NCBI RefSeq assembly: GCF_031846305.1
Contig: NZ_JAVRHY010000002.1
Location: 248,001-312,000, forward strand
Length of the DNA: 64,000 nucleotides
Reading direction: 5' to 3'
DNA from: Spectribacter acetivorans
GTDB lineage: Bacteria > Pseudomonadota > Gammaproteobacteria > Nevskiales > Salinisphaeraceae
The notes beneath the pieces are model-generated. The model saw only the letters and a program-made list of their open reading frames with translations. It did no database searches and was not told where the DNA came from. Of this stretch, positions 41,937 to 50,496 are shown in pieces. Made by a program: the position numbers and the translations under genes. Positions within the stretch are counted from its first letter, which is position 1, and each line of letters begins with the position of its first letter.

Positions 41937-42539
41937 TCAGGGGGCGGGGCAATGGGCGCCGGCGTCGGCCCAGGCGGCAATCAGGTTGCCGAAGGTCTCC
42001 CAGTCGCCGGGCACGGGTTCGCGGTCGCCGCCGGGCTCCCAGCCCCATCCCACCAGGCTGTCTTCGGCCATGTGCTCAACCAGCTCGTCCATGCTCATGC
42101 CGCCGTTGCGCTCGGTATCCTTGATCTGCTCGCAGATTTCACCCAGCGACTTGCCGTACCAGGCCTGGGATTTTGGTGCCAGATGCCAGGCCGGATTGCC
42201 GGGCACGCCGCCGGCCGCCACGTTCTCCGGATTGTGGCAGGTGAAACAGCGCATGCCGGTGACACCAAAATTCGCCGGGCCCCGCCGGACGGGCGGTTCG
42301 TGCAGTTCCATCGCCATGCCTTGACGCGGGCTGTCACCCTTTGGATGACAGTTCACGCAGCGGGGGTGCTGAATCACCTTGCCAGCCTCGCCAAACATGG
42401 CCCGGGCCCGTTCGGTGTCGTCCTCGATATCGCTGAAGGCATCCGGGCCGCGTAGTTCAGTGTCGTTGTCGGCCGAGTTGGCGGGCAATGCGGTGACAAG
42501 AAACAAGCTCAGGACAATCGTCAAACCGAATGTTTTCAT
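41937..42539 (-). CDS. Periplasmic di-haem cytochrome c
   Basis: 200 residues with a signal peptide (LTIVLSLFLVTALPANSA) and two haem sites, CVNCH and CFTCH, about 45 residues apart. Motifs around them (QHPRCVNCHPKGDSPRQGM, NFGVTGMRCFTCHN, GNPAWHLAPKSQAW) are those of the cytochromes encoded beside IorB-type hydroxylases. It is the likely electron acceptor of the IorAB-like enzyme, passing electrons to the respiratory chain. It begins 10 bp after the large-subunit stop. Confidence 0.85.
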   Translation of the reverse strand: MKTFGLTIVLSLFLVTALPANSADNDTELRGPDAFSDIEDDTERARAMFGEAGKVIQHPRCVNCHPKGDSPRQGMAMELHEPPVRRGPANFGVTGMRCFTCHNPENVAAGGVPGNPAWHLAPKSQAWYGKSLGEICEQIKDTERNGGMSMDELVEHMAEDSLVGWGWEPGGDREPVPGDWETFGNLIAAWADAGAHCPAP

Positions 42540-42549
42540 TGCTGAATCC

Positions 42550-44748
42550 TCAGGCCGGTTTGACGAAGGGAAGGTCCCGAACGGACTCGCCGGTCAGACG
42601 CCGCCAGGCGTTGGCCACGGCCGGTCCGATGGGCGGCGTGCCGGGTTCGCCGACGCCTGTCGGGTCTTCGTCGGACTTCACGATGGCCACTTCCACCTCG
42701 GGCATTTCGTGGATGCGCAGCGATCGGTAACTGTCGAAGTTGGACTGCCTGACGCGACCGCCCTCTTCCAGCGTGATGGCGTCGAACAGGATGGCGCCCA
42801 GCCCGTAGCCGATACCGCCTTCCATCTGGGCACGGATCACGTTGGGGTTGACCGCCACGCCGCAGTCCACCGCGCACCAGACCCGGTGCACGCGTGGGCC
42901 CTCGTCGCCGCGGGATACCTCGGCGATCTCGGCCACGTAGCTGGAAAACGACTTGTGCAGGGCTACGCCGCGGGCCCGCCCCTCGGGTGCGGGGCCGGCG
43001 GCCTTGGCCAGCTTCGCCACTTCCCGCAGCACGCCGGCGTGGCGCGGATGTTCGTCCAGTAGTTCGAGCCGGCCCTCGATCGGGTCTTTGCCGGCCATTT
43101 CCAGCAGCTCGTCGATAAAGGTTTCGGTGGAATAGGCCGTGTGCGTGTGCCCTACCGAACGCCACCACAGTACCGGCAGCGGCGACGCCGGGCTGTGCAG
43201 CGATACTCGCAGGTTGGGCAGTCTGTACGGCAGATTGCGGGCGCCTTCCACTGATGTGGGGTCGATGCCGTCCTTGATCTGGCCGGCAAATGCCGAGCCG
43301 GCCATGATCGACTGGCCGACGATGGTCTGGTCCCAGGCCACGATGTTGCCGTCGTCATCGACGCCGCCGGACAGGCGGTGCACGTTCAGGGGGCGGTACC
43401 AGCCACCCTGGATGTCGTCCTCGCGCGACCAGACCAGCTTGAGCGGCCGGGACTTGCCGTGGGCCTTCGCCACCTCGGCGGCCTCACGGGCCAGATGGCT
43501 GGCCTGCGTGGCCCGCCGGCCGAAGCTGCCGCCCGCATACATGGTGTGAATGACCACCTTGCCGGGCTCGATGCCGAATACCTCGCCGATTGCCTGCTGG
43601 TCCATGGTCTGGATCTGGGATCCGAACCAGGCCTCCACCGAATCGCCCTGCGCCTGGATCACGCAATCCAGCGTTTCCATCGGCGCATGAGCGAGGTAGG
43701 GAAAGCGGTAGACCGCATCCAGCCGTTTCGCCAGACGCGACTGCACGCCGGCAACGTCGCCGCGATCCGTGGCGATATCGCCGACTTTCTCCGACAACGT
43801 CTCGAAATCCGCCGTGATCTGCTTGGTCGAGCGCGTCTCCGCCCCGGTCTCGTCCCAGTCGATCTTCAACGCCTTGCGGCCCTGCATGGCAGCCCAGGTG
43901 TCGCGGGCATAGACCGCGACGCCGCTGGGAATGGTCTGCACGTCCGCTACGCCCGGCACCTTGCGGGCCGCGGCGGCATCCACGCCGGCCACGGTCGCCC
44001 CGAACTTCGGCGGGTGCGCCACCACCACCGTCAGCATGTCGTCGCGCATCACGTCGAGCGTGAACTGTGCCTGGCCGTTGCTCTTGATGCTGGTATCCAG
44101 CTTGGGCACATCGGTGCCGATCAGGCGGAACTGGTCCGGTGATTTCAGCGTCACGTCTTCGGGCGGCTCGAAGCGGCTCGCAGCCTCGGCAAATTCACCG
44201 AACGACGCGCGCTTCCCGCTACCCTCGTGCGTGATCACACCCTTGCTGACGGAGATTTCCCCGGCCGGCACCGACCAGGCCTCGGCCGCGGCCCGCACCA
44301 GCAACGCCCGGGCGGCGGCACCGGCCTTGCGCATCTGGTTGTAGGAATTGGCCATGGCGGTCGACCCGCCGGTTCCCTGCACGCCGAACGCCAGGTTCTT
44401 GTACAGCTCGGCATCGGCCGGCGCACTGCGGGCCCGCATCTGGCCCCAGTCGGCGTCCAGTTCCTCGGCCACCAGCGTGGCCAGGCCGGTGAACGGCCCC
44501 TGGCCGAACTCGATGTGCTTGATCAACACCGTCACCGTGCTGTCCGGGGCGATGCGCACGAAGGCATTGGGCGAAAAATCGGCCCCGCTGCCATCCGGTC
44601 GGAAGAAGGCCGCGGCGCCGGAATCGGGGTCAGGCACCTGGGCGCGACCGCGCCCGGGCAGCGTCATGCCGATGATCAGCCCCGCCCCGGCCAGCGCGCT
44701 GTGCTTGAGGAATTCGCGGCGTCCGGTATTAATGGGTTGCACGCTCAT
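42550..44748 (-). CDS. Isoquinoline 1-oxidoreductase-like molybdenum hydroxylase, large subunit
   Basis: 732 residues from the ATG at 44748. A Tat signal (NTGRREFLKHSALAGAGLII) predicts export of the folded enzyme. The molybdopterin-binding large-subunit fold is in the IorB-type order, with GQGPFTGLATLVAEELDADW, YAGGSFGRRATQASHL and the distinctive PVLWWRSVGHTHTAYSTETF. The small 2Fe-2S subunit is encoded just upstream and the cytochrome just downstream. IorB-type enzymes hydroxylate N-heterocycles or oxidise aldehydes; the substrate here is unknown. Confidence 0.9.
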   Translation of the reverse strand: MSVQPINTGRREFLKHSALAGAGLIIGMTLPGRGRAQVPDPDSGAAAFFRPDGSGADFSPNAFVRIAPDSTVTVLIKHIEFGQGPFTGLATLVAEELDADWGQMRARSAPADAELYKNLAFGVQGTGGSTAMANSYNQMRKAGAAARALLVRAAAEAWSVPAGEISVSKGVITHEGSGKRASFGEFAEAASRFEPPEDVTLKSPDQFRLIGTDVPKLDTSIKSNGQAQFTLDVMRDDMLTVVVAHPPKFGATVAGVDAAAARKVPGVADVQTIPSGVAVYARDTWAAMQGRKALKIDWDETGAETRSTKQITADFETLSEKVGDIATDRGDVAGVQSRLAKRLDAVYRFPYLAHAPMETLDCVIQAQGDSVEAWFGSQIQTMDQQAIGEVFGIEPGKVVIHTMYAGGSFGRRATQASHLAREAAEVAKAHGKSRPLKLVWSREDDIQGGWYRPLNVHRLSGGVDDDGNIVAWDQTIVGQSIMAGSAFAGQIKDGIDPTSVEGARNLPYRLPNLRVSLHSPASPLPVLWWRSVGHTHTAYSTETFIDELLEMAGKDPIEGRLELLDEHPRHAGVLREVAKLAKAAGPAPEGRARGVALHKSFSSYVAEIAEVSRGDEGPRVHRVWCAVDCGVAVNPNVIRAQMEGGIGYGLGAILFDAITLEEGGRVRQSNFDSYRSLRIHEMPEVEVAIVKSDEDPTGVGEPGTPPIGPAVANAWRRLTGESVRDLPFVKPA

Positions 44749-44752
44749 AGCC

Positions 44753-45208
44753 CTACCCCGCCAGCTTGTCGGCCGCGTCGTGAACGGCCTGCCGGATACG
44801 CACATAGGTAGCGCAGCGGCAGATATTGCCGGCCAGCGCGCCGTCGATGTCGTCGTCCGTGGGATTGGGCTTTTCCGTGAGCAGATTGGTCGCGGTCATC
44901 ACCTGGCCGGACTGGCAGAAGCCACACTGCGGGACGTCGATGGCGCACCAGGCGTCCTGGATCGCCTTGGCCTGCGGGCTGTCGAGCCCCTCGATGGTGG
45001 TGATCTTGCTGTTGCCGAGAAACTTCACCGGCGTCACGCAAGATCGTTTGGGCTGCCCGTCCACATGCACGGTGCAGGCACCGCACTGCGCTACACCGCA
45101 GCCGAACTTGGTGCCGGTCAGACCGAGCCGGTCTCGCAACACCCAGAGCAGCGGCATGTCTTTCGGGACATCGACATTGTGAGCGGTGCCGTTGATATTC
45201 AACTTCAT
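44753..45208 (-). CDS. IorA-type 2Fe-2S small subunit
   Basis: 151 residues with the plant-type 2Fe-2S motif FGCGVAQCGACTVHVDG and the C-terminal second cluster motifs QCGFCQSGQVM and NICRCATYVRI. It carries electrons from the molybdenum centre of the large subunit. It has no signal of its own and would be exported as a complex by the Tat signal of the partner. The large subunit starts 4 bp after its stop. The 113-bp gap upstream (45209-45321) shows nothing clear. Confidence 0.93.
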   Translation of the reverse strand: MKLNINGTAHNVDVPKDMPLLWVLRDRLGLTGTKFGCGVAQCGACTVHVDGQPKRSCVTPVKFLGNSKITTIEGLDSPQAKAIQDAWCAIDVPQCGFCQSGQVMTATNLLTEKPNPTDDDIDGALAGNICRCATYVRIRQAVHDAADKLAG

Positions 45209-45321
45209 GGCAAGTCCGGTTAGATCGTCGGAAACACCACTCTAAGCATGGCATCGTCGCCGGACAACCGTGGAAAGCGGCGGCATGGCACCGCCATCTG
45301 CCGCCCACGCTGGGCCAATGG

Positions 45322-45858
45322 CTATTCCGGTGTGATACCGCTTGCCACCAAGACACGCGCGGCCATGTTGTAGGCGGCGATCAGCGCGACGATCTCGACC
45401 TGCTGGCGCGGTTGCGGCCAGTGCTCGCGCAGGGCCGCGAACGTGGCCTCGTCGATGGTCACGTGGCGGGTACTGACCACGGCGAACGCTATCAACGCAC
45501 GCTGCCCGGCATCGAACAGTTGCGTTGCTTCCGCGGCGGCCGCGGCATCGGTCACCAGGGCGTCGAACTGTATCTGGCTGCCGCCGGCCTGCAGGAACAG
45601 CGCTTCGTGGTGATGCAGCTCGTAGTCGGCGCCAGTAAGCGACGCCACGGTGCAAATGGCCAGCTCTCGGGTCAGGGCCGGCAATCCGAATTCGCCGCGC
45701 ACCGCGCCCAGCAGGGCGCCCCAGCCGCGGGCCAGCGGTGGGCTGTGCAACAGGATGCGATCCAGATTCAGCAGCTCGCCGCCGCGGCGCTCGCGGATGG
45801 CGGCGACCAGATCGGCCGGGCCGGCCGCGTCATCGTCCAGATAGGGGATACGTGGCAT
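45322..45858 (-). CDS. Carboxymuconolactone-decarboxylase-family protein
   Basis: 178 residues, all helical. The family core is LTRELAICTVASLTGADYEL, with HHHEALFLQAG downstream. A Cys is present in the first helix, but the AhpD CxxC pair is not, so it is unlikely to be a peroxidase partner. Such proteins often accompany aromatic or lactone catabolism. It lies 4 bp after the metallo-beta-lactamase gene and is presumably co-transcribed. Confidence 0.82.
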   Translation of the reverse strand: MPRIPYLDDDAAGPADLVAAIRERRGGELLNLDRILLHSPPLARGWGALLGAVRGEFGLPALTRELAICTVASLTGADYELHHHEALFLQAGGSQIQFDALVTDAAAAAEATQLFDAGQRALIAFAVVSTRHVTIDEATFAALREHWPQPRQQVEIVALIAAYNMAARVLVASGITPE

Positions 45859-45862
45859 GCGC

Positions 45863-46687
45863 TTACGGCCAGGGCTTTTCCGGGCGCAGCGCGGCCAGGC
45901 GCTTTTCCGGGTCTTCTTCCAGCACCATGGGATCGTGCGTGGGCAAGACCAGGTCGCTACGCTGGCCGATGTCGCGCATGGCGCGCAGCATCTGCTCCAG
46001 GTCGTAGTACAAGCCGGGCGGGATGCCCTGCCCCACGTTGAGCTGCACCTTGCGCACGATGTCGCCGACGATGCTCACCACTCCGTCCGGTGTATTCACA
46101 TAGATGCACTGGCTGCCGGGCGTGTGGGTGTCCGGATAGAGAATGCAGTCGATGCCGGGAAACGGTGTGACATCGCCCTCGATCAGTTCCACCCGTTCCC
46201 ACAACGGATTGACCAGGGCGGCGATGTCCTCGCGGTCGTAGAACAGTTCGCGATTGCCGATCTCCAGGCCGCGCGGGCCGATCGGTGCGGCGGCGGCGGC
46301 GAGCTCACTGCGCTGGACGATGATGCGGGCATTGGGCAGGTCCTCGCAGCCGCCCGCGTGATCGTAGTGCAGGTGGGTGATCAGCACCGTCTTGATATCT
46401 TCCGGCCGGTAGCCGAAGCGGGCCAGCTGCGCGGCCAGGGTGTTGTCCTCGCCGATACTGTGCGGCCCCAGCTTGTGGATGTTCATAGCGCGGTCGGCGC
46501 TGCGCATGCCGGTGTCCACCAGGATTGGCTCCGAGCCACCTTCGATGAGGAAGGCCAGAACCGGCACCTTCACCGGCGCCGCGTTCTTGGTCAGGCTCCA
46601 GAAGATGTCCAGCACCGAGCCCACCTGGGCCTCACCCAGGATCAACGGATGGACCTGGTATTCCTTGGTCTTGCCGGCCTTGGTCAT
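45863..46687 (-). CDS. Metallo-beta-lactamase-fold hydrolase (lactonase-like)
   Basis: 274 residues. The zinc motif HLHYDHAGG (H105, H107, D109, H110) is followed by THTPGSQCIYV (third His), a GDIVRK Asp, and LPTHDPMV. The order and the N-terminal LIEGGSEPILVDTGM match N-acyl-homoserine-lactonase-type enzymes (AiiA/AttM). Within a catabolic operon a ring-opening lactonase or amidohydrolase role seems more likely than quorum quenching. The start overlaps the CoxSL stop. Confidence 0.88.
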   Translation of the reverse strand: MTKAGKTKEYQVHPLILGEAQVGSVLDIFWSLTKNAAPVKVPVLAFLIEGGSEPILVDTGMRSADRAMNIHKLGPHSIGEDNTLAAQLARFGYRPEDIKTVLITHLHYDHAGGCEDLPNARIIVQRSELAAAAAPIGPRGLEIGNRELFYDREDIAALVNPLWERVELIEGDVTPFPGIDCILYPDTHTPGSQCIYVNTPDGVVSIVGDIVRKVQLNVGQGIPPGLYYDLEQMLRAMRDIGQRSDLVLPTHDPMVLEEDPEKRLAALRPEKPWP

Positions 46688-49596
46688 AATGGCGCTCCCT
46701 GGCTGCGTGCTGCGTCGATCGCCGCCAGAACCCGTTCCGGCGACAGCGGCAGTTCACTGAGGTGCACGTCGAGCGGCGACAGCGCGTCCTCCACCGCGTT
46801 CATCACCGCCGCCGGAATGCCCACCGGACCGCCCTCTCCCATCCCCTTGGTTCCCAGGGGCGTGTTCGGGGACGGACAGACCAGATGACCGATCTCGATG
46901 TTGGGCACGTCCGGCGCCTGGGGAATCAGGTAGTCCCAGAAGCCCTTGTTGAGCAGGTGGCCCTGTTCGTCGTAGCACAGTTCCTCGCCCAGTACCGCAC
47001 CCAGGCCCTGCACGCAGCCGCCGTGCAGCTGGCCGTTGACGATGGTCGGGTTGATCACCGTGCCGCAGTCGTGGGCGGCGTACACCCGGTCCACGCGGAT
47101 GGCGCCGGTGTCGGCATCCACCTCAACGATCACCGCGAAGCAGCCGCTGGGATGGGTGGCGTAGATACTCAGCGAGCCGGCGTCGTTGGGCACCCAGCGA
47201 ACCACCGGATTTGTCCAGGTGGCAGTGGCTTCCAGATTCGGTTCCTCGCCTTCCGGCACGATGCCGTGCGGGCCCGGCCACAGCGATACGGCGTTGCCGA
47301 TGTTTTGAAAGGCCAGGCTGGCCACCCCGTCGGTCCGTTGCACGGCGCCGTCGCGCAGCGTGACAGCGTCGGTGTCGCATTCCATCATGCGAGCGCCGAT
47401 GGCCCGCATGCGCCGCGCCAGCTTGCGGGCGGCCTCCACGGCGGCGGATACGCCGAAGCTGGCGCCGCGGCTGGACCAGGCGCCCAGGCCGTAGGGCACG
47501 CCGTGGGTGTCGCCGAATACCACGTTGATGCGGTCCGGGGTCACGCTGAACTCGTCGGCCACCACCTGGGCCAGGGTGGTTTCCACCCCCTGGCCGATAT
47601 CCTGCATGCCGGTGAGCAGCAGGAAGTCGCCCTGCGGCATCATGCGCACGGTAGCGGTTTCGTAGGCATTGAAGATGCTGTTGGGCACCGCCCCGCCGGC
47701 CGGCTCCAGCATCATGGCGAAGCCCACGCCCAGGTAGCGGCCGGCGGCACGGGCCTCGGCCTGGCGCTTGCGGAACGCGGCCAGATCCACGCCGGCTTCC
47801 GCCATCGCCAGCAGCTCGGGGTAGTCGCCACTGTCATAGATCGGACCGGTGAGTATCTCGTAGGGAAACTCGTCGGGCTGGACCAGATTGCGCCGGCGTA
47901 GCTCGTTGGCGTCCATGCCGAGCTGGCGGGCCGCGATATTCATGAAGCGCTCGATGCCGTGGTTGGCGATGTCCTTGCCATAGCCACGGTAGGCGCCGTA
48001 CGGCGCCTTGTTCGAGACCACGCCCACCACGTCCGCGCTATAGGCCGGCACCTTGTAGTTGCCGGGAAAATAGAACGCCCCCACCAGGAGCTGCCCCGCG
48101 CCGGCGGCCCGGTTGGTGCCATCGCAACCGCAGTTGCCCAGCAGATGTGTACGCAGGCCCAGGATGCGACCGTCGTTGTCGAAGGCGCCTTCCATGGTCA
48201 GGCGATAGTCGCGGGCGTGGATGCCGGAAAGCAGGTTCTCCTCGCGGGTCTCGGCCCACAATACCGGCCGCCCCGTGCGCATGGACAGCAGGCAGGGAAT
48301 GACTTCCCCGTCCACCTGCAGCTTGAGCCCGAAGCCGCCGCCCACGTCCTTGCAGATCACCTCGATGCGCGCTTCCGGCAGATCCAGGGTCTGGGCCAGC
48401 AAGGTACGGCACTGGTGCGGGTTCTGGGTGGACAACCGCAGGGTCAACCGGCCCTCGCTGGACCAGTAATGGGCCAGCGCCACGCGCCCTTCCATCGGTA
48501 CAGCCGTATAACGGTGGTGGGGAATCTCGGCCACCACGGTATGCGCGGCCTCGGCGAAGGCCTGGTCGAGCGGACCATCGCTGAACTGGTATTCGAGGCA
48601 GCGGTTGTCGGGCCAGTCCTCGTAGAGTCGCGGCGCGTCGTCGGCCAGGGCTTGGTCGATGTCCACCACCGGTTCCAGGACCTCGTAATCCACGACGATT
48701 TTCGCCAGCGCGTCTTCGGCAATATAGGGGTCGATGGCTGCCACCGCGGCCACCGGCTCGCCGTGATAACGGACCTTGTCCACCGCGATGGCATGCGATT
48801 TGTTCATGCGCATGCCGATGTCGATGGTGGGCGGTAGCGGGTGCGAGAACTCGGCCGCCTCGGCGCCGGTGAGCACCTGGGCGACGCCCGGCATGGCGCG
48901 GGCCGCGCTGGTGTCGATGCGCCGGATGCGGGCATGGGCGTGCGGGCTTCGCAGGATGGCGGCATGCAGCGTGTCGGCATCGGCCAGGTCGGCCACGTAA
49001 CGCCCCTGGCCGGTCAGCAGACGGGTGTCCTGAACCCGCTCGGTGGACCGCCCCACCCACTTGTCGCCGTCCGTAGCCGGCCGCGACTCGTCGGCAACCG
49101 GCGGCGCGTCGCCGCGCATTTCCGCCGCCGCATCGAGCACGGAGGCGACTATGTTCTGGTAGCCCGTGCAGCGGCAGAGATTGCCCACCAGCGCCGCGCG
49201 CACCTCGGCCTCGTCAGGCTCGGAATTGCGTTCCAGCAAAGCCTGGGCGGAGTTGAGCATGCCCGGCGTGCAGTAACCGCATTGCAGGCCGTGCCGGCGG
49301 CGGAAGGCGCGCTGCAGCACGCTCAGGCGGTCCGCCGTACCCAGGGCCTCCACCGTCTCCACCGCCCTGCCGTCGGCCTGGCGCGCGAGCATCATGCAGG
49401 ACTTCACCGGCGCGCCGTCCACACGCACGGTGCAGGCCCCGCAGCGGGCATCGTCACAGCCGGTATGGGTGCCAGTCAGGCGCAGTTCCTGACGCAGATA
49501 ATCGACCAGCAACAGCCGCGAGGGCACCAGCGCCTCGCGTGTCTCGCCGTTGACCTCCAGCCGGATCGGGGTGCTGTCCCCGGGATTGCCGGTCAT
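46684..49596 (-). CDS. Molybdenum hydroxylase: fused 2Fe-2S and molybdopterin subunits (CoxS-CoxL-like)
   Basis: 970 residues. The first ~165 are a CoxS-type 2Fe-2S unit (HTGCDDARCGACTVRVDG, CGYCTPGMLNS, NLCRCTGYQNI). The rest is a CoxL-type large subunit beginning VGRSTERVQDTRLLTGQGRY, with DVGGGFGLK and the active-site loop AYRGYGK (residues 535-541). That loop is not the AYxCSFR of true CO dehydrogenase and only resembles AYRGAGR. Together with CoxM it would oxidise an aldehyde or heterocycle in the cytoplasm, since no Tat signal is present. S and L are normally separate genes. It overlaps the CoxM gene by 4 bp. Confidence 0.9.
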   Translation of the reverse strand: MTGNPGDSTPIRLEVNGETREALVPSRLLLVDYLRQELRLTGTHTGCDDARCGACTVRVDGAPVKSCMMLARQADGRAVETVEALGTADRLSVLQRAFRRRHGLQCGYCTPGMLNSAQALLERNSEPDEAEVRAALVGNLCRCTGYQNIVASVLDAAAEMRGDAPPVADESRPATDGDKWVGRSTERVQDTRLLTGQGRYVADLADADTLHAAILRSPHAHARIRRIDTSAARAMPGVAQVLTGAEAAEFSHPLPPTIDIGMRMNKSHAIAVDKVRYHGEPVAAVAAIDPYIAEDALAKIVVDYEVLEPVVDIDQALADDAPRLYEDWPDNRCLEYQFSDGPLDQAFAEAAHTVVAEIPHHRYTAVPMEGRVALAHYWSSEGRLTLRLSTQNPHQCRTLLAQTLDLPEARIEVICKDVGGGFGLKLQVDGEVIPCLLSMRTGRPVLWAETREENLLSGIHARDYRLTMEGAFDNDGRILGLRTHLLGNCGCDGTNRAAGAGQLLVGAFYFPGNYKVPAYSADVVGVVSNKAPYGAYRGYGKDIANHGIERFMNIAARQLGMDANELRRRNLVQPDEFPYEILTGPIYDSGDYPELLAMAEAGVDLAAFRKRQAEARAAGRYLGVGFAMMLEPAGGAVPNSIFNAYETATVRMMPQGDFLLLTGMQDIGQGVETTLAQVVADEFSVTPDRINVVFGDTHGVPYGLGAWSSRGASFGVSAAVEAARKLARRMRAIGARMMECDTDAVTLRDGAVQRTDGVASLAFQNIGNAVSLWPGPHGIVPEGEEPNLEATATWTNPVVRWVPNDAGSLSIYATHPSGCFAVIVEVDADTGAIRVDRVYAAHDCGTVINPTIVNGQLHGGCVQGLGAVLGEELCYDEQGHLLNKGFWDYLIPQAPDVPNIEIGHLVCPSPNTPLGTKGMGEGGPVGIPAAVMNAVEDALSPLDVHLSELPLSPERVLAAIDAARSQGAPL

Positions 49597-50411
49597 GCCG
49601 CACCTGCCGTCGCGCGCACCGCGCGGTCCGCGATCACCGGGAGAATCCGGCGGCGATAGGCCGCCGAGGCGTGCGGCGTGTCGGGCGGGGTCAGTTCGCG
49701 GGCGAAGGCCTCCAGGGCGGTGCGCAACGCCGCCGAACCGGGCTCGAGGGCCGGCAATGCATCGGCCGCCGGGGCAAAGACATGTCGGTGCACGCCACCG
49801 AATGCCAGACCGGGCCGTGCGCCGAGGGTTGCCGCGGCACTGACGATGCCGGGGTCCGCTGCACGCCGGGAAAACTTGACGAAGCCACTGGCCGGCGCTG
49901 CCGGCACCCGGATGGCCACGATCAACTCACCCCGGTTGCCGGCCGTCTCCCCGGCCAGAAAGTCTGCCAGTTGCCGGCGATGCTGCTGCCCGGCGCCGGC
50001 CACGACGATTTCGGCACCTGCCGCCAGCAGGGCCACCGCAACATCCGCGCTGCCACCGGTGCAGAGGTTGCCCCCTACCGTGGCGCGATTGCGGACCTGC
50101 ACGTCACCCACCGCGGCGGCGGCAGCGGCGAGCGCCGGACAGTGCCGGCGCACCGCGGCATCGGCCGCCAGCGTGGCCAGGCGGGTGATCGCGCCGATTT
50201 CCAGGACATCGCCTTCCGCCCGGATGTAGTCGAGTTCGGACAGTCCGGAGATATCCACCAGGCGTTTGGGGGTGAGCAGGCGCTGGCGCATGTCCTTGAG
50301 CAACGCCTGGCCACCGGCCAGCCAGTAGGTATCGGCATCGGGCCGGGCCAGGATCGCGTCGAGCTCCGCCCGACCGTGCGGCCTCAGCAGTTCGAATTCA
50401 GCCGGTCGCAT
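49593..50411 (-). CDS. CoxM-type FAD-binding subunit
   Basis: 272 residues from the ATG at 50411, preceded by GGAGGAGAGG. FAD-domain motifs: YWLAGGQALLKDMRQRLLTP near the N-terminus (pyrophosphate loop) and RNRATVGGNLCTGGSADVAV in the centre, both typical of xanthine-dehydrogenase-family medium subunits. It passes electrons from the 2Fe-2S clusters to its FAD and then to an acceptor. The stop overlaps the CoxSL start (ATGA), so the M-SL order forms one enzyme. Confidence 0.9.
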   Translation of the reverse strand: MRPAEFELLRPHGRAELDAILARPDADTYWLAGGQALLKDMRQRLLTPKRLVDISGLSELDYIRAEGDVLEIGAITRLATLAADAAVRRHCPALAAAAAAVGDVQVRNRATVGGNLCTGGSADVAVALLAAGAEIVVAGAGQQHRRQLADFLAGETAGNRGELIVAIRVPAAPASGFVKFSRRAADPGIVSAAATLGARPGLAFGGVHRHVFAPAADALPALEPGSAALRTALEAFARELTPPDTPHASAAYRRRILPVIADRAVRATAGAA

Positions 50412-50496
50412 GTGTCCTCTCCTCCGCGCCGGTTTTCCGGCTGTCATCGTTTTTTCTGTCGTCGTTACGGCCCACGAACCACATGGACCACGGACC

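Noticed and set aside
46684..50411. True aerobic CO dehydrogenase (CoxMSL)
   Set aside because: The large-subunit loop is AYRGYGK, lacking the Cys of the form I AYxCSFR motif, and S and L are fused.
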